From NCBI GenBank assembly GCA_902767455.1, contig CACXHH010000208.1, positions 1-15,695 of the forward strand: DNA of 15,695 nt. The letters run 5' to 3'. The notes under the pieces are model-generated. The model was not told where the DNA came from. It searched no databases and saw only the letters and a list, made by a program, of their open reading frames with translations. The position numbers and the translations under genes were made by a program. This DNA comes from an uncultured Eubacteriales bacterium. Lineage in GTDB: Bacteria > Bacillota > Clostridia > Christensenellales > Borkfalkiaceae. Positions 8,568-13,935 of this stretch are shown here, in pieces (within the stretch, counting starts at the first letter, position 1; the number at the start of each line of letters is the position of its first letter).

Positions 8568-8590
8568 TTTTCGGAAAATTTATCCGAAAA
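8568..8590. repeat. Inverted repeat just upstream of the gyrB -35 element
   Basis: Perfect 8-base arms TTTTCGGA (8568-8575) and TCCGAAAA (8583-8590) with a 7-base A/T spacer, ending 4 bases from the gyrB -35. It could be a protein-binding site or UP-like element. On the plus strand it is followed by T-rich sequence, but no plus-strand gene needs terminating here. Confidence 0.4.
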
Positions 8591-8628
8591 TTTTTCGCCG
8601 TTTTGCCGTAAACGCTTTTAAAGGGGAT

Positions 8629-8663
8629 AAAAAACGCCGTCCGCGCTTTTTGCGGCGGACGGC
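8629..8663 (-). terminator. Intrinsic terminator of the sporulation/division/phosphatase/protease operon
   Basis: A 9-base GC-rich stem (8636-8644 with 8655-8663) is followed on the minus strand by G and six Ts (8634-8629). It lies about 55 bases past the stop of the predicted protease gene at 8719 and separates that operon from the gyrase promoter. Confidence 0.9.
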
Positions 8664-8718
8664 TCGTACTCGTTCTTTTGCGGTTATTTTCGGCTAACGA
8701 CGGCGTTTTACGGGCTTT

Positions 8719-9783
8719 CTACCCGACGGCGCGGGAGTTTTTGCCGAGATAGCGGCGGTATATCTCGCGCTCGCTCGCGGCGTAGCCGGGAAGCTCCGAG
8801 TCGTCGAGAGAAGTGAAAAAGCTCTTTTCAAGGCTATCCGCCCACTCGTTCTCTCCCGTTACGCGCCTGTACGCGGCGTGCGCGCGAAGCGCAGACGGCG
8901 AAGTCCCTTCCGCGTATAAAAAATCGTCTTTCAACCCGTCGACGACGGCTTCGTCACCCGTTACGCAGGCAATAAAGAATTTCTCGAAAAGCAGGGCTAT
9001 AACTTCGTTATCGCCGTTATACGGCATATTTTCAAGGTAGCTTATATAGCTTTGGGCAAGCTTGGTTTTGCCTTGTTCCAAAGCCGAAACGACGTCGTAA
9101 TATACTACCGTGTTTTCGCTCGGAACGTCGTTTGAAAGCGCCTTGGCTATCGACGCGCCGGCGTACGCGGCGCTCTCCGTTTTGAGTATCCTTGCCGTTC
9201 TCACGAACTGGTCGGACTTGCCTTTTTTATCGAACAGAAGCGCCCCGTCGCTCGAAGGAAAGTCGCACGCGTAATTCACGACGAGCATATACGCGGCTGA
9301 AAACGCCGCCGAAAGAAGCAGATAGAAGGTCACGAAGTCGGCGAACGCCAAATAAAACGCGACGGGGATAACGAGCGAAAGCGCCGTTCCCGCAAAACCG
9401 CCTATAAGCGAAGCGCGCAAGACCTTCGGCGCGTTTTCGGGGTTTTTGCAAACGAAGCTCACCCAGCCCGCGTAGCCCGAACGGAAATTGAGTTTAAAAC
9501 GCGTTTTCCCGTTCTTTTTATAAAAAAGCGTGAACGCAACGGCAAATTCGAGTATCACGGCGCCGCTTTTTTTCGCCGCGAGCGCGTGCAGACTCTCGTG
9601 CAGGAAATTGTGAAAGAAATATCCGCCGAGCGCGCCGAGCACGGCGTACAACAGCGCGAACGCGACTTGCGGCGAGCGCGAAGTTCCGTGGATATTCATG
9701 CCGCTCGTAAACAAGAACACGGCAAGCACCGTCAGCGGCAGCAGTATCGCCGCGGCGACGATATAATTTCTCTTGTATTTCAT
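8719..9783 (-). CDS. Predicted M50 (site-2-protease-like) membrane metalloprotease with helical C-terminal domain
   Basis: A 354-residue protein, not recognised as a named gene. Hydrophobic helices lie at about residues 8-28, 40-60, 125-147 and 150-172. The zinc-protease signature H62-E-S-L-H66 sits at the end of the second helix, and a later helix ends in N170, P176, D179-G180 (N...P..DG). That pair of motifs, one supplying two His and a Glu, the other an Asp for zinc, is the hallmark of M50 intramembrane proteases. From about 190 to the end is a soluble, helix-rich region that resembles TPR-type repeats and may bind substrate or a regulator. The ATG shares ATGA with the end of the phosphatase gene, with GGGAG 8 bases upstream, so the two are translationally coupled. 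It is last in its operon. Such enzymes commonly cut membrane-held regulators; the substrate here is unknown. A DUF3267-type zincin is the alternative label. Confidence 0.72.
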   Translation of the reverse strand: MKYKRNYIVAAAILLPLTVLAVFLFTSGMNIHGTSRSPQVAFALLYAVLGALGGYFFHNFLHESLHALAAKKSGAVILEFAVAFTLFYKKNGKTRFKLNFRSGYAGWVSFVCKNPENAPKVLRASLIGGFAGTALSLVIPVAFYLAFADFVTFYLLLSAAFSAAYMLVVNYACDFPSSDGALLFDKKGKSDQFVRTARILKTESAAYAGASIAKALSNDVPSENTVVYYDVVSALEQGKTKLAQSYISYLENMPYNGDNEVIALLFEKFFIACVTGDEAVVDGLKDDFLYAEGTSPSALRAHAAYRRVTGENEWADSLEKSFFTSLDDSELPGYAASEREIYRRYLGKNSRAVG

Positions 9784-10649
9784 GACCGTTCTCCCGCAAG
9801 TTTCGCGTTATAAAAGCCGAGAAGATTATCGTTTTCGGACGAAACGTACGCGCTTACGCCGAGATATTCCATTATCCCGATAAGAAGAGTAACGCCGCAC
9901 GCGATTATGCCCGTTCTCTCGCGCTCCACGCCCATCTTCTCCATTTCCTTTTCGGTGAGCGTATAGAACTTATCTTCGAGCGTTTTCAGCTTTTCAAGCG
10001 AAACGATCTTTCCGTCGGCAAGTTCTTCGTTTTCGTTTTTACTCTTCGCCACAACTCTCGAACAGCACGACGTAGTGCCGCCTATCCCCGTCAATAAGTC
10101 GATTATCGGTACTTTTCCGTATTCGGTAACGCGGGAAGCGACGTAAGCTTTCGCGGCGGCTTTATCTTTTGCGAAGCTGTCCGTCAGAACGACTGCGCCG
10201 AGCGGCAGAGAGTGAACGTAAATTATCTTACCGTTCTTTTTAACGATAAGCTCGCTCGAAGCCCCGCCTATATCGAGAACACAACCGTCTTTACCGCCGA
10301 GCGCGCCTTCGGCGGCGAGTAAGGCTTCTTCGTCTTCGCCGACGAGATAAACCTTTACGCCCGAAGCCGAATACGTTTCGTCCATAAACTCTCGCCCGTT
10401 GCCCGCGCGCCTTACCGCGGCGGTGGCAAACGCGTAAATATCGTTTTTATCCACGCCGAGATTGACTGATATTTTAACGAAATCGCGTATTGCGTTAATA
10501 GTGGCGGCTTTGCGCTCGTCGGATATAAGCCCGCTTGCGGCAAGTCCTCTGCCGAGTTGAGTGGTACATTTTCTCTTTAAAACAATTTGTCCGTCAGCAA
10601 ATACAGCCAGACGGACGGAATTAGAACCTATATCGATTACGGCTTTCAT
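9780..10649 (-). CDS. Ppx/GppA-family phosphatase (exopolyphosphatase-type)
   Basis: A 289-residue, single-domain member of the Ppx/GppA family (ASKHA fold), which hydrolyses inorganic polyphosphate or pppGpp. The motifs in order are DIGSNSVRL (6-14, phosphate 1), TAAVR (76-80), the acidic catalytic segment GEDEEALL with E107/E108 at the expected glutamate, DIGGASSEL (126-134, phosphate 2), HSLPLGAV (146-153) and GIGGTTS (188-194). It lacks the C-terminal HD and helical domains of the 500-residue E. coli enzymes; this short form is usual in Gram-positives and actinobacteria. AAGGAG lies 9 bases before the ATG. It follows divIC by 49 bases and shares ATGA with the protease gene. Whether polyphosphate or (p)ppGpp is the substrate cannot be read from sequence. 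Confidence 0.9.
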   Translation of the reverse strand: MKAVIDIGSNSVRLAVFADGQIVLKRKCTTQLGRGLAASGLISDERKAATINAIRDFVKISVNLGVDKNDIYAFATAAVRRAGNGREFMDETYSASGVKVYLVGEDEEALLAAEGALGGKDGCVLDIGGASSELIVKKNGKIIYVHSLPLGAVVLTDSFAKDKAAAKAYVASRVTEYGKVPIIDLLTGIGGTTSCCSRVVAKSKNENEELADGKIVSLEKLKTLEDKFYTLTEKEMEKMGVERERTGIIACGVTLLIGIMEYLGVSAYVSSENDNLLGFYNAKLAGERS

Positions 10650-10698
10650 AGAAAAAAGCTCCTTCGTGCGATCGCCTTACGGCGTAAAAATCTTCAAA

Positions 10699-10962
10699 CT
10701 ATTTGTCAGTTCGGTAATACCAGCCCTTTTCGCGGGCTTTTTCTTCTATCTTCCAGTCGCTGAGCCAAATGGAGATCTTATCTTCGGTATTTTTTTTCTG
10801 CTCTTCAAGCTCGGCTATCTGCGCGTCGAGAGCGTCTATTTCTCTCTTTTTGGCGCCTATCGCGAACATCTGGTAGACCATAAACGTCAACAGGACGGCG
10901 AGAAGCAACACCGCGATAACTATACTTGCGGAAAATATTTTTCTTATCTTCTGTTCGTCCAT
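10699..10962 (-). CDS. divIC: Septum formation initiator DivIC/FtsB-like cell-division protein
   Basis: An 87-residue bitopic protein: a short cytoplasmic N-terminus, one membrane helix at about residues 10-30, then a heptad-like coiled coil (about 35-60) and the conserved tail IEEKAREKGWYY. This is the layout of DivIC/FtsB, which forms a complex with DivIB and FtsL and activates septal peptidoglycan synthesis. The gene follows yabP-yabQ, the same order as in Bacillus subtilis, which strengthens the DivIC name. A TTG at 10980 would add six residues, but AAGGAG (10973-10968) lies inside that extension, 5 bases before the ATG at 10962, so the ATG is the better start. The upstream yabQ frame overlaps the first 158 bases of this gene in another frame. 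A promoter inside yabQ (11042-11070) could supply expression in growing cells. Confidence 0.9.
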   Translation of the reverse strand: MDEQKIRKIFSASIVIAVLLLAVLLTFMVYQMFAIGAKKREIDALDAQIAELEEQKKNTEDKISIWLSDWKIEEKAREKGWYYRTDK

Positions 10963-11341
10963 GTTTTCTCCTTCGTTCAAGATACGCGAGCCTTATCCCC
11001 GCAAAAGCGACGAGAGCCCGAGCTTTTAATATATTTATTTTATTATAACAGTAATTATAGACAAATGCAAGCGCTTTATGCAAACTTTTCGAGTAAGAAA
11101 CCGCGCCCAGCAAAAACGAGAGCGGTAAATACGCCCTTATCACGGCAATAGATAGTCTTGTCGTCGCAACTACGAACGCAAAACTTCCTTCGACTGCGAA
11201 CGAAATAACGGTTACCGCCGCCGCTTTCTTGCCGAATAGCGCGTAAGTAAGCCCGTACTTTATATCCGACGACAGCGCGACTATAAACCCGAGCGCGAAC
11301 GCCACGCACGCGTATTTCAACTGGTTTCCGCTTACGAACAT
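10805..11341 (-). CDS. yabQ: Spore cortex biosynthesis protein YabQ, with an unusual tail overlapping divIC
   Basis: YabQ is a membrane protein needed for spore cortex formation in Bacillus. Residues 1 to about 85 show the family pattern: hydrophobic segments at about 10-24, 40-60 and 67-83, with the G-x-x-x-x-L-S-S-D stretch after the first and an R-x-Y in the third. The ATG at 11341 shares its A with the TAA stop of yabP (TAATG). Beyond about residue 100 the frame stays open to 178, but residues 127-178 lie over the start of divIC in another frame and are extremely Arg/Lys-rich, as expected of an off-frame reading of a coding gene. A stop in an alternative frame at 10979-10977, 14 bases before the divIC ATG, would give ordinary operon spacing, so an indel may have extended the frame. 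Function of the core is likely intact. The name rests on weak family sequence plus strong gene order. Confidence 0.8.
   Translation of the reverse strand: MFVSGNQLKYACVAFALGFIVALSSDIKYGLTYALFGKKAAAVTVISFAVEGSFAFVVATTRLSIAVIRAYLPLSFLLGAVSYSKSLHKALAFVYNYCYNKINILKARALVAFAGIRLAYLERRRKHGRTEDKKNIFRKYSYRGVASRRPVDVYGLPDVRDRRQKERNRRSRRADSRA
10968..10973 (-). promoter_or_regulatory. divIC ribosome binding site that decides the start
   Basis: AAGGAG on the minus strand, 5 bases before ATG 10962. It falls between a possible TTG start at 10980 and the ATG, and no comparable site precedes the TTG. Confidence 0.7.
11042..11070 (-). promoter_or_regulatory. Predicted internal promoter within yabQ, driving divIC and downstream genes
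   Basis: Minus strand: -35 TTGCAT (11070-11065), 17-base spacer, -10 TATAAT (11047-11042), and an extended -10 TG one base before the -10. The start would be near 11035, about 70 bases before the divIC ATG. The surrounding A/T-rich patch contrasts with the rest of yabQ. This would uncouple divIC, needed in growing cells, from the sporulation genes upstream. Confidence 0.65.
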
Positions 11342-11586
11342 TACTTGAAAATACGCTTGAAAAAGCTTTCTTTCGCTCCGGAATATCTGACTTCACGCAC
11401 GTTTCCCGTAAGCGAAAACGCGCCGCTCTGCTTTGAAAACCCGTTTATCGTAAGCCCTTCGCCCGAGACGACGATAACGTTGTCGTTTTTTGTTACCAGC
11501 CTTACTTCCTTATCGGAAAACGCCGCGACTTCCTTTACGTCCGTCGCGGAAAAACTTTTTCGCTCTTCCAGATTTACCGAGTGCAT
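11341..11586 (-). CDS. yabP: Sporulation protein YabP (YabP/YqfC family)
   Basis: A small soluble beta-rich protein of the YabP/YqfC family, required for spore cortex assembly in Bacillus and thought to act with YabQ at the forespore membrane. From ATG 11586 it is 81 residues; the family-like stretch begins near HSVNLEERKSFSATDV, followed by alternating strands (EVRLVTKNDNVIVVSGEGLTI) and a G-N-V-x-E-V-x-Y segment before the basic tail FFKRIFK. A GTG at 11616 in the same frame would add 10 residues. I prefer 11586 because a GGAAAGG-like site lies within that extension and family similarity starts after it, but the choice is not certain. The stop overlaps the yabQ start by one base. It follows the SANT/Myb-like gene by 66 bases (36 with the longer start). 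Confidence 0.85.
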   Translation of the reverse strand: MHSVNLEERKSFSATDVKEVAAFSDKEVRLVTKNDNVIVVSGEGLTINGFSKQSGAFSLTGNVREVRYSGAKESFFKRIFK

Positions 11587-11652
11587 ATCAATACCCTTTC
11601 CGTATATGATATTCACCGTCCGCTCAAAAAATGAACGGCGACAATTTATGAC

Positions 11653-12264
11653 TTACACGCTCTTTTCGGCTTTATCTTCGTTATTGACGAAAAACTCTTT
11701 CACGGCGCTCCGATTATCGCCGCGTTTTAAGGCTTCGTTTTCCGTTTTAAGCTCGAAAATACGCTTTTTGAGTTTTTCGTTTTCACGTCTTAAACTTAAA
11801 CCTATCCGCTCGACGAGCCCGTTTATCTTTTCGGTAAGCGAAGCGTAAATGTCGTCGCTGTCGGTAATTTCGTCGCGAAGTTTTTTCATGTTCCTGTACT
11901 TGTTCTGATAGCGGAGCGCGAGTTTTTCGTCGCCGCCCGCGAGCGCGTAAACGGTTTTTCTGACGCTCTTTCCCTTCTTGACGCCTTCCGTCACCTTTTC
12001 GTAAAGTCTTTTTTCTTCTTCGCGTGAAAATGCAACGTTTCTGTTTACTTTCAGACAGGGAAGCGCGCCGTACTTTTCGGCAAGATACTCGTTTTCAGCC
12101 GCGTCTTTCATCAATTTATAGTAGTAATTGCGAACGCTCCCGCGAGCTCTCCCCGTCTTTTTTGCGAACGCCGCGAAAGCGCCGCTCAAGCTTTCGCCCT
12201 TTTCGTTTGCCGCGTTGACCGCGGAAAGCAACGATTTGATTTCTTTGTCCGTGTAACCTTTCAT
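11653..12264 (-). CDS. Tandem SANT/Myb-like DNA-binding protein (RsfA-like) heading the yabP operon
   Basis: A 203-residue basic protein, not matched to a named gene. Residues about 4-52 form a SANT/Myb-like helical unit (YTDKEIKSLLSAV ... SVRNYYYKLM). Residues about 79-126 repeat its layout (FSREEEKRLYEKV ... RYQNKYRNM), so it appears to be two tandem Myb-like units. A coiled coil follows at about 143-181, likely for dimerisation, then a short charged tail. Bacillus RsfA, a forespore regulator, has an N-terminal Myb-like domain followed by a coiled coil, which is the nearest description I can give; direct homology is not proven. AAGGAG lies 7 bases before the ATG. It is first in the operon with yabP, yabQ and divIC and diverges from an orphan gene, so it may regulate sporulation genes, its own promoter or the neighbour; this is inference. 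Confidence 0.72.
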   Translation of the reverse strand: MKGYTDKEIKSLLSAVNAANEKGESLSGAFAAFAKKTGRARGSVRNYYYKLMKDAAENEYLAEKYGALPCLKVNRNVAFSREEEKRLYEKVTEGVKKGKSVRKTVYALAGGDEKLALRYQNKYRNMKKLRDEITDSDDIYASLTEKINGLVERIGLSLRRENEKLKKRIFELKTENEALKRGDNRSAVKEFFVNNEDKAEKSV

Positions 12265-12314
12265 ATCCGATCTCCTTTTTTATTTGCGTAATGATTATTG
12301 CCACCAAACGGTTA

Positions 12315-12320
12315 TATAAT
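12315..12320 (+). promoter_or_regulatory. Candidate -10 of the divergent orphan gene
   Basis: A plus-strand TATAAT, overlapping base-for-base with the minus-strand -10 at 12316-12321. The -35 at the matching distance (12292-12297, TGATTA) is poor. A start near 12327 would leave about 28 bases before the ATG at 12355, and that leader has no Shine-Dalgarno sequence. Confidence 0.4.
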
Positions 12321-12343
12321 ACATAATCGACCGAATATTTCAA
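12316..12343 (-). promoter_or_regulatory. Predicted promoter of the SANT/Myb-yabP-yabQ operon
   Basis: Minus strand: -35 TTGAAA (12343-12338), 16-base spacer, -10 TATTAT (12321-12316); start near 12309, about 45 bases before ATG 12264. No clear sigma-E or sigma-G type promoter was recognised here, so vegetative or early expression of the regulator is possible. Confidence 0.5.
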
Positions 12344-12354
12344 TAAAATAAAAT

Positions 12355-13257
12355 ATGAACTATTACTTTTTCTCGCCCGTTCCGACCGTCGTCGTAAAAA
12401 ACGGCAGAGTTCTCGGCAAAACGAGCGCGAACGTTTACGGCGTCTGCGCCGCGCCCGACGAAGTTTTCACGCTTTTTCCCGACGGGTTTTCCCCTTGCGA
12501 AGTTTTGGGAACGCTGCCTTCTTCAAGCGTCGTACCCCGCGTTTTTTACGACGGAATACTCTTCACACCCGTCCTTACCCCGCGCCCGCTTGCGTATAGG
12601 TTTATCGACGAAAAGCAGACGGTTATAGGCGGCGTGGAACTTATTATCGGCTTGATAAACGACGGCGCGACCAAGCTTGAAATAACCTTTCGCGGCGGCA
12701 AACAATCGAGCGCTATCCCGTTTTACGCCAAATCGTTTGAAGTATTCGATTGCGGCAACTGCGCGCTCGTCGTAGTCAAAAACAAATTAAAACACGTCGT
12801 TATCTTCTCGCTCGACAGTTTGAAGATAGTTTTGTCGACAACTTGTTTCGACTTCGTTGCCGACTCTTCGTTCACCGCCAAAAAGCTCTTCGTCGGCGCG
12901 CAGACTTATCTTTTATCCGAGTTTTACGATATCGGAAAAACAGCTCGAAAAACGGGGCAAAGTCTATCCGTCGTAAAGCCAAATTCGAGCGATAACGAAC
13001 TTATACGCAAACTTATCTTTCTCGAAACGGTAAAATACGGCGGCGACACGAGCGTTCTCGTTTGCCCTCGGTTAAGGGAAAAAGCGCATCTTATTTCTCA
13101 GTTTCTCGGAAGGATAGACTATATACTTCCGCCACTTTTATCCGACTACCCGAGTACGTTTGCAGTTATCTCGGGCGAAAAGATAAAATACGTGGACATT
13201 TCTTTGGAAAACGGCTTGGTTTGCGACTTTGAAGCAGACTTTTCGCCCAAATCGTGA
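12355..13257 (+). CDS. Unrecognised 300-residue protein, divergent from the SANT/Myb operon
   Basis: I do not recognise this protein. It has no signal peptide, no membrane helix and no motif I can name. The first 200 or so residues are rich in Val, Ile, Phe and Tyr in short alternating stretches with G/D/N turns, suggesting mostly beta structure, with a few scattered cysteines. The last 100 are more mixed, with a helical segment near SSDNELIRKLIFLETVKYGG and a hydrophobic IDYILPPLLSDYP stretch. The frame is real coding: it runs 300 codons, no long frame competes, codon use matches neighbours, and a terminator follows. The ATG is the only sensible start, yet no ribosome binding site precedes it; the leader is nearly all A/T. 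Its position back to back with a regulator and sporulation genes hints at a shared programme, but function is unknown. Confidence 0.8.
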   Translation: MNYYFFSPVPTVVVKNGRVLGKTSANVYGVCAAPDEVFTLFPDGFSPCEVLGTLPSSSVVPRVFYDGILFTPVLTPRPLAYRFIDEKQTVIGGVELIIGLINDGATKLEITFRGGKQSSAIPFYAKSFEVFDCGNCALVVVKNKLKHVVIFSLDSLKIVLSTTCFDFVADSSFTAKKLFVGAQTYLLSEFYDIGKTARKTGQSLSVVKPNSSDNELIRKLIFLETVKYGGDTSVLVCPRLREKAHLISQFLGRIDYILPPLLSDYPSTFAVISGEKIKYVDISLENGLVCDFEADFSPKS

Positions 13258-13286
13258 TATATTAACAAAATATTATCTGCCTTATA

Positions 13287-13315
13287 TTGACAATTTTAAC
13301 GTCTTGTGATATATT
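13287..13315 (+). promoter_or_regulatory. Strong predicted promoter of gtrA, embedded in the upstream terminator
   Basis: A consensus -35 TTGACA (13287-13292), exactly 17 bases, then -10 TATATT (13310-13315) with an extended TG at 13307-13308. The start is near 13322, giving a leader of about 90 bases before gtrA. The -10 lies in the stem and loop of the terminator at 13303-13324. Confidence 0.78.
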
Positions 13316-13332
13316 TATCACAAGGCTTTTTC
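13303..13332 (+). terminator. Intrinsic terminator of the orphan gene
   Basis: A 9-base stem CTTGTGATA / TATCACAAG (13303-13311 with 13316-13324) and 4-base loop are followed by GC and a T-run interrupted by one C. It sits about 45 bases past the stop at 13257. Transcripts from the embedded gtrA promoter start at its 3' edge and would not form the hairpin. Confidence 0.82.
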
Positions 13333-13413
13333 TTATTATCCGTACAAAAACCGTATATCGGGCGATGAAAAGAGAAATAAATAAACGAAACCTTTTGAGC
13401 GTGGCAAGATAAA

Positions 13414-13935
13414 ATGTTTACGAAACTCAAAAACTTCATAAACGGCAAAACGCTTATGGGCGAGATAGTCCGTTTCCTTCTCGTGGGCGGGCTTGCGACC
13501 GTAGTGGATTTTTTCATGATGGGCGTAACGCTTTACATCTTTGCGCCCGATAAATACCCTTCGTTTTTCAACGTGTTTTACGGCTCGACCGTGCCGCCCA
13601 CTCTTCTTGCCGCGTGCTTCGGAACGGGCGTAGGCTTTATCTTCGGGCTTATCGCAAACTACGTTTTGTCGGTCGTATTCGTTTTCAACGAAAAGGGCGA
13701 CTCCAAAACATTGAAAGGGTTTTTGATATTCGCCTTTTTCTCGCTTATAGGGCTTGGTATACACGAACTCGGAATGTATCTTTTAAACGGACTTCTGAAC
13801 GTAAACGAGTGGATAGTAAAAATAATTTTAACGCTCGTGGTGCTCGTGTACAACTTTATCACGAGAAAGCTTCTCATCTTTAAAAACAGCCGCGGCGACC
13901 AAAAAGCCGACGAAAAAATCGCAGGTGAACAATGA
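13414..13935 (+). CDS. GtrA-family membrane protein
   Basis: A 173-residue GtrA/DPMS-like membrane protein. There are four hydrophobic helices, at about residues 18-44, 60-90, 106-128 and 134-152. The first contains the family hallmark RFLLVGGLATVVDFF, and the loop after the fourth has the typical YNFITRKLLIFK. GtrA proteins act with a GtrB-like glycosyltransferase, probably moving the polyprenyl-phosphate sugar across the membrane for glycosylation of cell-wall polymers or lipids. The C-terminal tail is charged and cytoplasmic. The start at 13414 is fixed by in-frame stops just upstream; its ribosome binding site is weak. The stop overlaps the glycosyltransferase start (ATGA), so the pair is co-translated. 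Which sugar is moved is unknown. Confidence 0.92.
   Translation: MFTKLKNFINGKTLMGEIVRFLLVGGLATVVDFFMMGVTLYIFAPDKYPSFFNVFYGSTVPPTLLAACFGTGVGFIFGLIANYVLSVVFVFNEKGDSKTLKGFLIFAFFSLIGLGIHELGMYLLNGLLNVNEWIVKIILTLVVLVYNFITRKLLIFKNSRGDQKADEKIAGEQ

Noticed and set aside
13336..13764. Minus-strand open frame of 142 codons opposite gtrA
   Set aside because: Very basic and antisense to a well-supported GtrA protein; no domain.
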